The translations under genes were made by a program, and so were the position numbers. The notes below the pieces were generated by a model, which worked only from the letters and a program-made list of their open reading frames with translations, did not search any database and was not told where the DNA came from. This document shows positions 57,296 to 64,000 of a DNA stretch of 64,000 nt, piece after piece (positions within the stretch are counted from its first letter, which is position 1; each line of letters begins with the position of its first letter). This DNA is from JAAYYY01 sp964579295 (GTDB lineage: Bacteria > Chloroflexota > Anaerolineae > Promineifilales > Promineifilaceae). The stretch lies in NCBI GenBank assembly GCA_964579295.1, contig CAZOGK010000014.1:1-64000 (forward strand). Direction: 5' to 3'.

Positions 57296-57919
57296 TCAGG
57301 AAGCGCGCGCCTGCTGCCAGACGTGGAATATCCGCTGGGCGACAGTGACGTAGGTAAAGATAGCAATGGTAATGAGCGCGGCCGCCGGCAGGTTGAGCAG
57401 CAGCGCCAGCGTCAGCACAACATAGCGCTCGACGCGGCTCAGAATGCCAACCTTCGCCCGGTAGGTCAGCGCCTCGGCGCGGGCCCGCGTATAGCTGACC
57501 ATCAGCGAGCCGCTGACGGCAATGTAGGCCGTCGCCAGCATCCAGGCGTCCTCTTGCGCGACATAGTAGAGGATGAAGCCACCAAAGAGAATGATCTCCG
57601 CGATGCGGTCCAGGGATGAATCGAGAAAGGCGCCGAAGTTGCCCTGGCTGAGGCCGCGCTTGCGGGCCAGCGCGCCGTCCAGCGCGTCGAGCGGAGCAAT
57701 GAGGATAAGGCCCACGGCCGCCCAGCGCATCTCGCCCTGGGCGACCAGCCAGGCGAGGAAAAAATGGGCCAGCATGCCGGTAACGGTCAGCAGGTCGGGC
57801 GACACCTTCAGCCGGGCCAACAGCGTCACGATCGGGTCCACAATGAAATGCGTGCGCCGCCGCAGCAGGTCCGTGAGCGTCTGGTCGTCTCGTGAGGTCG
57901 TCTGTGAAGAGGGTTCCAT
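57296..57919 (-). CDS. CDP-alcohol phosphatidyltransferase (PgsA-like)
   Basis: 207 residues with about five membrane helices. LDALDGALARKRGLSQGNFGAFLDSSLDR (residues about 77-105) is the full CDP-alcohol phosphotransferase motif with its metal-binding Asp residues. It may be phosphatidylglycerophosphate synthase or a phosphatidylinositol-phosphate synthase. It lies 11 bases before lgt, which consumes phosphatidylglycerol, and this favours the first option. The ribosome site is weak. Confidence 0.88.
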   Translation of the reverse strand: MEPSSQTTSRDDQTLTDLLRRRTHFIVDPIVTLLARLKVSPDLLTVTGMLAHFFLAWLVAQGEMRWAAVGLILIAPLDALDGALARKRGLSQGNFGAFLDSSLDRIAEIILFGGFILYYVAQEDAWMLATAYIAVSGSLMVSYTRARAEALTYRAKVGILSRVERYVVLTLALLLNLPAAALITIAIFTYVTVAQRIFHVWQQARAS

Positions 57920-58096
57920 TTCTTCTGGCCTTCGCTATTGCCCGGGCCGGACGATAGCGCGGGTTCGGTTTCAAGCCGGATGACTGTGAAGCAGCCCAGG
58001 GACGCTGCCTACGGAAGTTCGGCTATAATGACGATGACGATTGTGTCACTCGTTCTTACATCGTGGCGGCCACACAGTCAAAGGAGATTATATCCG

Positions 58097-58783
58097 ATGA
58101 GGTACGAAATACACGGGACAACCCTACAAACGCTGGACATCTTTCTTGATCGGGGCGAGTCGTTGTTCACCGAATCGGGCGGGATGGCCTGGATGACCGG
58201 CGAGGTAGAAATGACTACCGACACGCGCGGCGGCCTGATGAAAGGGCTGGCGCGCTCGCTGGCCGGTGAATCACTCTTTCTGACCACCTATACCTGCCAG
58301 GGCAATGGCGCGCTGATCACCTTTACGCCTGAAGCTCCCGGCTCAATTATCCCGCTGGAGCTGGCAGCGGGAGAGAGTCGCATCTGTCAGAAGGACGCCT
58401 TCATGGTGGCCGAGAGCAGCGTCAGCCTGGAGGTCCACTTCCGCCGTAAGCTGGGAGCCGGCCTCTTTGGCGGCGAAGGCTTCATTCTGCAGCGCATCAC
58501 AGGGCCCGGCCTGGCCTGGGTCGAGATCGCCGGCGAGGTGCGCAGCTATACGCTCAATGCGGGCCAGTCCATGAAAGTCGATCCCGGCCATATTGCTATG
58601 TACGAGCCTACGATCACCTATGACATTACCCGCGTCAAGGGCGTGCGCAACATCCTCTTTGGCGGCGAGGGGCTCTTTCTGGCAACGCTGACCGGACCAG
58701 GTCGCGTCTGGCTGCAGAGCCTGCCGCTGGCTAACCTGGCCCAGAAGCTGGCGGCCTACCTGCCGAGCAAGGGCAGCGGCTAA
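58097..58783 (+). CDS. AIM24 / TIGR00266 family protein
   Basis: 228 residues from the ATG at 58097, with AAAGGAG 10 bases upstream; a TATAAT at 58024-58029 may be its -10. The beta-rich repeats (GESLFTESGGMAWMTGEVEM, GGEGFILQRITGPGLAWVEI, GGEGLFLATLTGPGRVWLQS) are typical of AIM24, a double-psi/beta-roll family. Bacterial members are of unknown function and the yeast relative acts in mitochondrial inner membrane organisation. No signal peptide. It stands alone between pgsA-like and a bidirectional terminator. Confidence 0.9.
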   Translation: MRYEIHGTTLQTLDIFLDRGESLFTESGGMAWMTGEVEMTTDTRGGLMKGLARSLAGESLFLTTYTCQGNGALITFTPEAPGSIIPLELAAGESRICQKDAFMVAESSVSLEVHFRRKLGAGLFGGEGFILQRITGPGLAWVEIAGEVRSYTLNAGQSMKVDPGHIAMYEPTITYDITRVKGVRNILFGGEGLFLATLTGPGRVWLQSLPLANLAQKLAAYLPSKGSG

Positions 58784-58806
58784 CTCAGCCAGCCCTAATA
58801 GGTAAC

Positions 58807-58840
58807 GAAAGAGGCCCGGCGGCGTACCGGGCCTCTTTTG
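58807..58840. terminator. Bidirectional intrinsic terminator (AIM24 and ATP synthase operon)
   Basis: aaagaggcccgg (58808-58819) pairs with 58827-58838 through 12 bp, loop of 7, with T4 on the plus side and T3 on the minus side. It sits between the convergent AIM24 gene and the ATP synthase genes, and so ends the atp operon after the bdelta gene. Confidence 0.92.
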
Positions 58841-58947
58841 GTCACATCACAGGTGGGCGATGCGCCGTTCTTCTCCAGCTTCTAACAAGAGTCACGCCGG
58901 CAGCAGCAATCGTCTGCAGCGCGCCGGGTGAAAGGCAAATCCTTTCG

Positions 58948-59655
58948 CTAAGACTGCATCGCGTCGCGCAGGTCGCCCAGCTGATTGGCGACGCTGCTAT
59001 CGACCACCTGATCGCCCACGCGGACGATAAGGCCGCCGAGGATGTCAGGGTTGACGCGGAAGGTCACATTGTCAATATTGAGCGCCGTCTGCAGCCGCTG
59101 TTTCTCGGCATCGGTCAGCGGCAGAGCGCTGGTAACCGTCGCCTCGTCGCCGCGCAGCGTGGACAGCTCGGCCGGCGGCGCTGCCAGGAACTCATCGACC
59201 AGCTCCCGCTGGCGACTCTCGTCCAGACCGCTGCCGACCAGCTTGTTTGTCGCCGCCAGAGCGATGGCGACAACCTGGCTGCGCAGATCCGAGAGAATAC
59301 GGTCGCGCTCTTCCTGCGCGTCTTCGCGCGCCCCGGCGAGAATGTCACGCGCCTGTTCTTCCGCCTGGCGGATAATGCCTTTTCTCGTATCATCGCCCTG
59401 CTCGGCCGCAGCCTGGCGCACCCGCGCCGCTTCCGCGCGAGCGGCGTCAAGGATTTTCTTTGCTTCCGCATCGGCGTTATCGCGCGCTATGGCAGCTTGC
59501 CGCGCGTCCTCAAGACCCTTGGCGATACGGGCCTGGCGTCCTTCAAGCGTCCGGAGAATGGGCTCATACAGGAAGGCCTTGAGGAAGGCCAGCAGAATGA
59601 TGATGCCCAGAATCTGGGTGATGAGGTAGCCTAAATTTACTCCTAAGCCTTCCAT
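58948..59655 (-). CDS. atpF: ATP synthase Fo subunit b fused to the delta C-terminal domain
   Basis: 235 residues. The N-terminal membrane helix (about 7-27) and the long charged helix with LEGRQARIAKGLEDARQA are subunit b, the peripheral stalk. From about residue 160 the sequence (VTSALPLTDAEKQRLQTAL, then VNPDILGGLIVRVGDQVVDSSV) is the C-terminal domain of subunit delta. The delta N-terminal six-helix domain, which normally contacts alpha, is absent. It lies 25 bases after atpE. No separate delta gene or F1 genes follow before the terminator. Confidence 0.92.
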   Translation of the reverse strand: MEGLGVNLGYLITQILGIIILLAFLKAFLYEPILRTLEGRQARIAKGLEDARQAAIARDNADAEAKKILDAARAEAARVRQAAAEQGDDTRKGIIRQAEEQARDILAGAREDAQEERDRILSDLRSQVVAIALAATNKLVGSGLDESRQRELVDEFLAAPPAELSTLRGDEATVTSALPLTDAEKQRLQTALNIDNVTFRVNPDILGGLIVRVGDQVVDSSVANQLGDLRDAMQS

Positions 59656-59680
59656 TGGCTAATCTCCTCGTCGTCCATGC

Positions 59681-59929
59681 CTAAAAAACGAACAAGATAA
59701 TCAGGGCGATCACGAGCGCGTAAATGGCCGTGGCCTCGGCGAACGCGATGCCGAGAATCAGGTTCGTCTGAATGGCGCCTGCCGCATCGGGATTGCGGGC
59801 GATACCCTGAGTAGCGCCGCCGGCAAGAATGCCAATGCCGGCGCCGGCGCCGATGACGCCCATCATCGCCAGGCCAGCGCCCAACGCCTTCAAACCCTCA
59901 GCGAGTGCAGCAGCAGCTTCTAAATCCAT
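59681..59929 (-). CDS. atpE: ATP synthase Fo subunit c
   Basis: 82 residues, a two-helix hairpin. Glu65 in AFAEATAIYALV is the ion-binding carboxylate in the second helix. At position 32, where sodium-binding rings have Gln, this protein has Ile, so it is probably proton-coupled (inference). The polar loop GIARNPDA contacts the rotor. An oligomer of these forms the rotating ring. It follows atpB by 60 bases and precedes the b-delta fusion by 25. Confidence 0.97.
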   Translation of the reverse strand: MDLEAAAALAEGLKALGAGLAMMGVIGAGAGIGILAGGATQGIARNPDAAGAIQTNLILGIAFAEATAIYALVIALIILFVF

Positions 59930-59989
59930 CTGTAGTTACCTCCAAAAACTGTCTCTTATCCTTGTCGATGACCGTGCAGTGGTGAGCCG

Positions 59990-61075
59990 TTAGTGGTGCT
60001 CCTCATCGCCGTGATGCGATTGAGCGGCGCCAGCCATAAAGACCAGGCTCAGCATGGCGAAGACAATGGCCTGGATAAGACCCACGAAGAACTCGAGGGC
60101 GAAAAAGGCCACGTTCGCAACCGGCAGCAGGAAAGCCATAACAAACAACAGCACCTGGCCGGCGAAGATATTGCCAAGTAGACGGAAGCTAAACGAGAGA
60201 ATCTTCGAAATCTCGGAGATAAACTCGAGTATACCAACAGCCGGATCCAGCGCCCTGATCGGGTTCTTGGCAATGGCGCTGATCGGCAGCGTAAAGAACT
60301 TACTCAGATAGCCAATACCCAGATACTTAAAACCAAAGTATTGGACCATGAACATGGAGACGAGAGCCAGGGCCAGCGTAAAGTTAAGGTCGGTCGCCGG
60401 CGCGCGCAAGAATGGAACGATGGTCCAGTCCGCTTGCTCGGGGTCTGCCTCCAGCCCCAGCAGGCCAGAGTCGCCGGCCACGTTGCCGTCGGCCCGAATC
60501 AGCAGGCCCGCCCACGAATCCGCCGGCACCCGCAGGTCGCCGATATTCTGCGCGTCGAAATCGTCGTAGATATGGTGCAGTTCGTCCGACGATAGCGGCT
60601 CGCCGGCGGCGATGGCCGCCTCCTCAGCCTGCAGCTCGCGCAGGTGCGGCAAGTTCTCCCAGATGCCAATGCTATCGACGCCGGGAATCAGCTCAAGCCA
60701 GTTAGCCAGCAGAATGAGCAGCAAAAAGGTCATGAAGTAAGGGAAAAAGTCGCGGACCTTTTCGCCGGCAATGCCGCGCGCAAAGTTATAAGCGCCTTCG
60801 ATGATCATCTCGAAGAAGTTGTAGAAGCCGGTCGGAATCTCGTCAGCCGTGCGCGAGCGGGCGCCGGCCATGAGCACAAGCGCGATGATGACAATGTAAG
60901 TCACAATCGTCGCCACGAAGGTGTTGGTCAGGCCGCCGAGGAAGGGCAGCTCCAGCCCCGGATATTTTTCGCCGGGAAGCTGGATGACCGGCAGCACCGG
61001 CTTGGTGAAGGCGATGACCGATCCCAACAGGATCATCAGGAGGATTGCACCGAGAATGACGTATCGTTTCTTCAT
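59990..61075 (-). CDS. atpB: ATP synthase Fo subunit a with long insertion
   Basis: Forms the ion half-channels next to the c ring. 361 residues, against about 240-270 normally. The essential Arg lies in FSFRLLGNIFAG near residue 302, and the C-terminal helices are canonical. About 85 extra residues lie between LANWLELIPGV and ATDLNFTLALALVS, at about 135-225, rich in Asp/Glu and probably outside the membrane. It overlaps atpI by 4 bases. Confidence 0.96.
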   Translation of the reverse strand: MKKRYVILGAILLMILLGSVIAFTKPVLPVIQLPGEKYPGLELPFLGGLTNTFVATIVTYIVIIALVLMAGARSRTADEIPTGFYNFFEMIIEGAYNFARGIAGEKVRDFFPYFMTFLLLILLANWLELIPGVDSIGIWENLPHLRELQAEEAAIAAGEPLSSDELHHIYDDFDAQNIGDLRVPADSWAGLLIRADGNVAGDSGLLGLEADPEQADWTIVPFLRAPATDLNFTLALALVSMFMVQYFGFKYLGIGYLSKFFTLPISAIAKNPIRALDPAVGILEFISEISKILSFSFRLLGNIFAGQVLLFVMAFLLPVANVAFFALEFFVGLIQAIVFAMLSLVFMAGAAQSHHGDEEHH

Positions 61076-61365
61076 CTATCCGTCTCTGCCTCTTGCTCGT
61101 CTTCGTTCCTTTCAAGCAGATTCTGAGCACGTGCCACGTTAGACAGGGCTATCCGCACGATTACATAGAGCGTAACGGGGAAGCTGCCGACGAGAGCCAG
61201 GACAGTAAAAATGCCCCTTGTGCCTAAATAGTTGTCAATGAACTGCCCCGCAAAAAAAGCGACGGCAATGATAATGATGCTGGCAATACTGGTGACGCAC
61301 CCAATCTGGCTGATCAGTCCGGCGTAAGCCGCGGCATATTCATTTTGCCGTTTGCTTTTCGACAC
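61072..61365 (-). CDS. atpI: AtpI/AtpZ-like accessory protein
   Basis: 97 residues with two membrane helices (about 17-42 and 48-70), flanked by a charged start and a Glu-rich tail. GQFIDNYLGTRGIFTVLALVGSFPVTLYVIVRI is typical of the AtpI/AtpZ group that helps c-ring assembly or cation supply. First gene of the atp operon; its end overlaps atpB by 4 bases. The family is weakly conserved in sequence, so identity rests partly on position. Confidence 0.85.
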   Translation of the reverse strand: MSKSKRQNEYAAAYAGLISQIGCVTSIASIIIIAVAFFAGQFIDNYLGTRGIFTVLALVGSFPVTLYVIVRIALSNVARAQNLLERNEDEQEAETDR

Positions 61366-61395
61366 AATTCTCTCTTTGTTCGGGTGAGCTTGCGC

Positions 61396-61423
61396 ATTAT
61401 ATCACAAGGATTTTACCCGGCAA
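61396..61423 (-). promoter_or_regulatory. Predicted promoter of the Fo operon
   Basis: Minus strand: TTGCCG (61423-61418), a 16-base spacer, then TATAAT (61401-61396), the -10 being extended by TGA. It starts transcription about 25 bases before atpI, in the 136-base gap after nuoN. Confidence 0.65.
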
Positions 61424-61501
61424 TAGAGCGCCCGGTTCCTGGTCCTTTCTGCCATGCAGCGGCAACCTGGCTATCGTACCCGTGGCGCGCTTCTGGCGTG
61501 A

Positions 61502-63001
61502 CTAAAAGGGGAAGAAGGCGCGGCCTGCTTCCCTGGTCCACTCAAAGGCAGGCCCGGCGAAAATTCCGAGATACAGGATGCCGAGCACACTGATACCCAG
61601 CGCCACCTGCGCAGCCCGGCTGACCGGAATCCGCACCGCCTCCTCATCCGAGCGGTACAGATAGATATATTTGACCACAGTCAGGTAGTAGTAGAGTCCG
61701 ACGAAGGCATTGAGCACGCCGATCAGGGCCAGCCACCAGAGATCGGCTTCGACGGCAGCCTTAAAAATAAAGAACTTGCCGAAGAAACCGGCGGTGGGCG
61801 GGATGCCGCCGAGTGACAGCAGTGCAAACAGCATCGCCAGCGCCAGGTAAGGCGAGCGCCGGCTAAGGCCGTAGAAGTCGCGCATCTCGTCGGCCTTTGT
61901 CTCGCGGCCCACGAGCACGATGACGCCAAACGCGGCGATGTTCGTCACCACATACATCAGCAGATAGAAGAGCGTCGCACCGCCGCCGTCGGGCGTGAAG
62001 GCCACCAGTCCGATCAGGGCGTAGCCGGCCTGCGCAATGCTGGAATAGGCCAGCATGCGTTTGATGTTGCTCTGGAAGATAGCCAGCAGATTGCCGAGCG
62101 TCATCGTCACGACGGTGATGGCAATCAGCGTCGACCACCAGGCGCCGCCGGCGCTCATGTCGCCGACCATGCCGGCAGTAAAGACGCGCAGGAGCACGGC
62201 GAATCCGGCCGCCTTGGATGCGGTCGAGACGAAGGCCGTCACCGGCGCGGGCGCTCCCTCATAGACATCGGGCGTCCAGAAATGGAAGGGCACGGCCGAG
62301 ATCTTGAAGCCGAAACCGGCCAGGATCATCATGCCCGACAGCAACAGCACCGCGTTGATGTCGGCCGGGACGGCCCGCTCGTGGAGGGCGGCCGCGATCT
62401 CATAGATGTTGGAGACGCCAGTAAGCCCATACATGAGGCTGAAGCCATACAACATGACCGCCGAGGCGAAAGCGCCGTAGATGAAATATTTCATGCCCGC
62501 TTCCGTCGAGCGCCGTTTGTCCGTGAGGAAGCCGGCCAGGACGTAGAGGCTGATGCTGGCCGTCTCCAGCGCCAGGAACAGCATGATCATGTCGGCCGAC
62601 GCGGCCATGAGGCTGAAGCCGACCGTCGCCGTCAGCAGCAGGGCGAAATATTCGCCGCGCTGTAGCTGCGGCACGTCCAGGGAAATCAATGTCGTCACGA
62701 TCAGCGCGAGGAGGACGATGACCCGGAAGACAAAGGTCACCAGGTCGTGGCGAATCATGCCACCCCAAAGCAGCGATTCCTGCAGCGCGGCCGAGCTATC
62801 GGGCTGATCGAAGAAAATCCAGATGCCAACCGTCAGCAGCAGGATGCCAAAGGCAGCCCACGCCGTCAGCAGCCCGACCCGCCGCCGCTGGGCAGCCGGA
62901 ACGAGCCGGTCGTAGCTGAGCACAGCGATGAGCAAAGCAGCAATCGAAATCTCCGGCGCCAGCGCCAGGAAGTGTGTTGTCCAATCAATCTCGGTGCCCA
63001 C
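61502..63001 (-). CDS. nuoN: NADH-quinone oxidoreductase subunit N
   Basis: A proton-pumping antiporter-like membrane subunit of complex I. 499 residues from the GTG at 63001, which overlaps the nuoM stop (TAGTG); GGAGG lies upstream. The family block FHFWTPDVYEGAPAPVTAFVS (about 225-245) and STASKAAGF with its conserved Lys are present, with about 14 membrane helices. NuoM precedes it, as usual, and atpI follows on the same strand after a promoter. Confidence 0.96.
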   Translation of the reverse strand: MGTEIDWTTHFLALAPEISIAALLIAVLSYDRLVPAAQRRRVGLLTAWAAFGILLLTVGIWIFFDQPDSSAALQESLLWGGMIRHDLVTFVFRVIVLLALIVTTLISLDVPQLQRGEYFALLLTATVGFSLMAASADMIMLFLALETASISLYVLAGFLTDKRRSTEAGMKYFIYGAFASAVMLYGFSLMYGLTGVSNIYEIAAALHERAVPADINAVLLLSGMMILAGFGFKISAVPFHFWTPDVYEGAPAPVTAFVSTASKAAGFAVLLRVFTAGMVGDMSAGGAWWSTLIAITVVTMTLGNLLAIFQSNIKRMLAYSSIAQAGYALIGLVAFTPDGGGATLFYLLMYVVTNIAAFGVIVLVGRETKADEMRDFYGLSRRSPYLALAMLFALLSLGGIPPTAGFFGKFFIFKAAVEADLWWLALIGVLNAFVGLYYYLTVVKYIYLYRSDEEAVRIPVSRAAQVALGISVLGILYLGIFAGPAFEWTREAGRAFFPF

Positions 63002-64000
63002 TAGGCGCCTCCAAACCACGAAATGAGGTGTTGTGCTGTTGTCTGTATCGACTGCCACACCGTGCCGGCGTCCTGCACAGCATCAAGCCGCTGTACAACC
63101 GGCGCCACGCCTGCCTCCACAATTGGAGCAATCACCAGGGGCCGGACGCCGATGACGATGAGAATGAGCACAAAACCCAGGAGAGCCAGCTTGTCGATAG
63201 CCAGCAACGGTCGCATATCGTGCCATTGGTGGCGGTCATATTCGCCAAAGAAGACTGACCCTATGGCACGGATGATATAGGCCGCGGTGATGATAATGCC
63301 CAACACCGAAATAATCGCCAGGATGGGATAGAAGGCGGCCGGGTTCAGGCCCAGGAACGTGTCGCTCAGATTCATCGTGCCGCCGCGCCAGACGCCCAGG
63401 AATATCGGAAACTCGGCGACGAAACCGCTGAGCCCGGGCATGCCCATGGAGACAAGGCCGCCAATCGTGAAGGCGACGACCGTCCACGGCAGCGCCCGCG
63501 CCATGCCGCTGAGCTGATCCATATCGCGTGTATGCGCCCTGTCATAGATCATGCCGACGACGGCGAAGAAGAGCGCCGTCATAATCCCGTGGCTGACCAT
63601 CTGGATGCCAGCGCCGGTAAAGCCCTCCATATTCATGGCGGCAAAGCCCATGCTGACCAGACCCATGTGGCTGACGCTGGAATAGCCGATCAGATACTTC
63701 ATATCCCGCTGCCGCATGGCGATTAACGACCCATAGACGACGTTCACCACGGTAAAAAGGATAACAAAGGGCAGCCAGTAGACGGCGCCTTCCGGCAGCA
63801 AGTGGATGCCCACGCGCATCGCCGCGTAGGCGCCCAGCTTCATGAGAACACCCGCGTGAATCATGGAGACGGCCGTCGGCGCCGCTACGTGACCATCTGG
63901 CGACCAGTTATGGAAAGGCCAGAGGCCGGCCAGCACGCCAAAGCCGAGGAAGATGGGCAGGAAGGTCCAGAGCTGCAGGCTGCGCGGGAAATCAGTCTCG
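63001..64000 (-). CDS. nuoM: NADH-quinone oxidoreductase subunit M, C-terminal part (gene runs off the window)
   Basis: About 332 residues of the C-terminal part of this complex I antiporter-like subunit. LAGLWPFHNWSPDGHVAAPT and SMIHAGVLMKLGAYA, with the conserved Lys of the proton path, are clear family blocks. FVAEFPIFLGVW and the end helix follow. The start lies beyond position 64000. Its stop overlaps the nuoN GTG start, giving the normal nuoM-nuoN order. Confidence 0.96.
   Translation of the reverse strand, partial: ETDFPRSLQLWTFLPIFLGFGVLAGLWPFHNWSPDGHVAAPTAVSMIHAGVLMKLGAYAAMRVGIHLLPEGAVYWLPFVILFTVVNVVYGSLIAMRQRDMKYLIGYSSVSHMGLVSMGFAAMNMEGFTGAGIQMVSHGIMTALFFAVVGMIYDRAHTRDMDQLSGMARALPWTVVAFTIGGLVSMGMPGLSGFVAEFPIFLGVWRGGTMNLSDTFLGLNPAAFYPILAIISVLGIIITAAYIIRAIGSVFFGEYDRHQWHDMRPLLAIDKLALLGFVLILIVIGVRPLVIAPIVEAGVAPVVQRLDAVQDAGTVWQSIQTTAQHLISWFGGA

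Noticed and set aside
57285..57974. 230-codon N-terminal extension of lgt
   Set aside because: It overlaps the pgsA-like gene on the same strand in a different frame and shows no family sequence; lgt begins at 57284.
1..64000. tRNA, rRNA, insertion sequence, prophage, CRISPR or origin of replication
   Set aside because: I scanned the intergenic stretches and saw no cloverleaf-like or transposase-like sequence, no repeat array and no DnaA-box cluster. A short tRNA could still be missed by eye.

Overview
The window is one contiguous piece of a GC-rich bacterial chromosome with dense, short-spaced operons and no insertion sequence, prophage, CRISPR array, tRNA or rRNA that I can recognise. The gene content points to Chloroflexota, most likely Anaerolineae, Caldilineae or a relative. 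The reasons are a DUF6754 / glutamate-mutase-L (MutL) locus, a DUF2089 / DUF4097 cluster, an ATP synthase b subunit ending in a piece of delta, an a subunit with a large loop insertion, and archaeal-size phosphatidylserine decarboxylase and synthase. This is inference from family knowledge, with no search run. Promoters that I can read are mostly sigma70-like (TTGACA-16/17-TATAAT).

Layout. 1-9.4 kb (minus): start of tuf, fusA, rpsG and rpsL (str operon) with its own promoter and leader hairpin; then rpoB with a consensus promoter and a terminator-like hairpin in its leader; then a GT4 glycosyltransferase and sufE. rpoC is not where it is expected, between rpoB and rpsL. 9.5-11 kb (plus): thyA-folA. 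11-14.7 kb (minus): a five-gene operon (DUF2089 regulator, SHOCT-like protein, DUF4097 beta-helix protein, GNAT, second SHOCT-like protein) in which one short helical module recurs in four genes. 14.7-17.7 kb: a processive GT2 with DUF951, then an M50 protease and an HD protein. 18-25 kb: a second EF-G, an alpha/beta hydrolase, a TPR protein, a helicase-associated protein without motor, and a lipid kinase.

25.2-34.6 kb (plus) is the least familiar region. One promoter leads a run of overlapping genes: a small protein, DUF6754, two polytopic membrane proteins, an 1187-residue double-zinc-ribbon membrane protein carrying 24 short ...WL motifs, an orphan MutL-type ASKHA protein, and a 350-residue partner. 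A separately translated LPQTG-ended surface protein follows. I regard this as the best candidate for an uncharacterised envelope-associated system.

34.7-39.3 kb: a double receiver/histidine kinase protein whose second kinase half looks dead, then PspA and two membrane proteins that may form an envelope-stress set. 39.5-46.5 kb: rplI, then rodZ-rimO-tlpA-like-lgt-like, then an EVE-like protein and metG with altered HIGH and KMSKS motifs. 46.5-52.8 kb: cytochrome P450 and glycan-related membrane and glycosyltransferase genes. 52.9-58.8 kb: phospholipid synthesis (psd, pssA, acyltransferase, a pgsA-like gene), true lgt, an AIR-synthase-like protein and an AIM24 protein. 58.9-64 kb (minus): the Fo half of ATP synthase (atpI, atpB, atpE, bdelta) without F1 genes, preceded by nuoN and the truncated nuoM.
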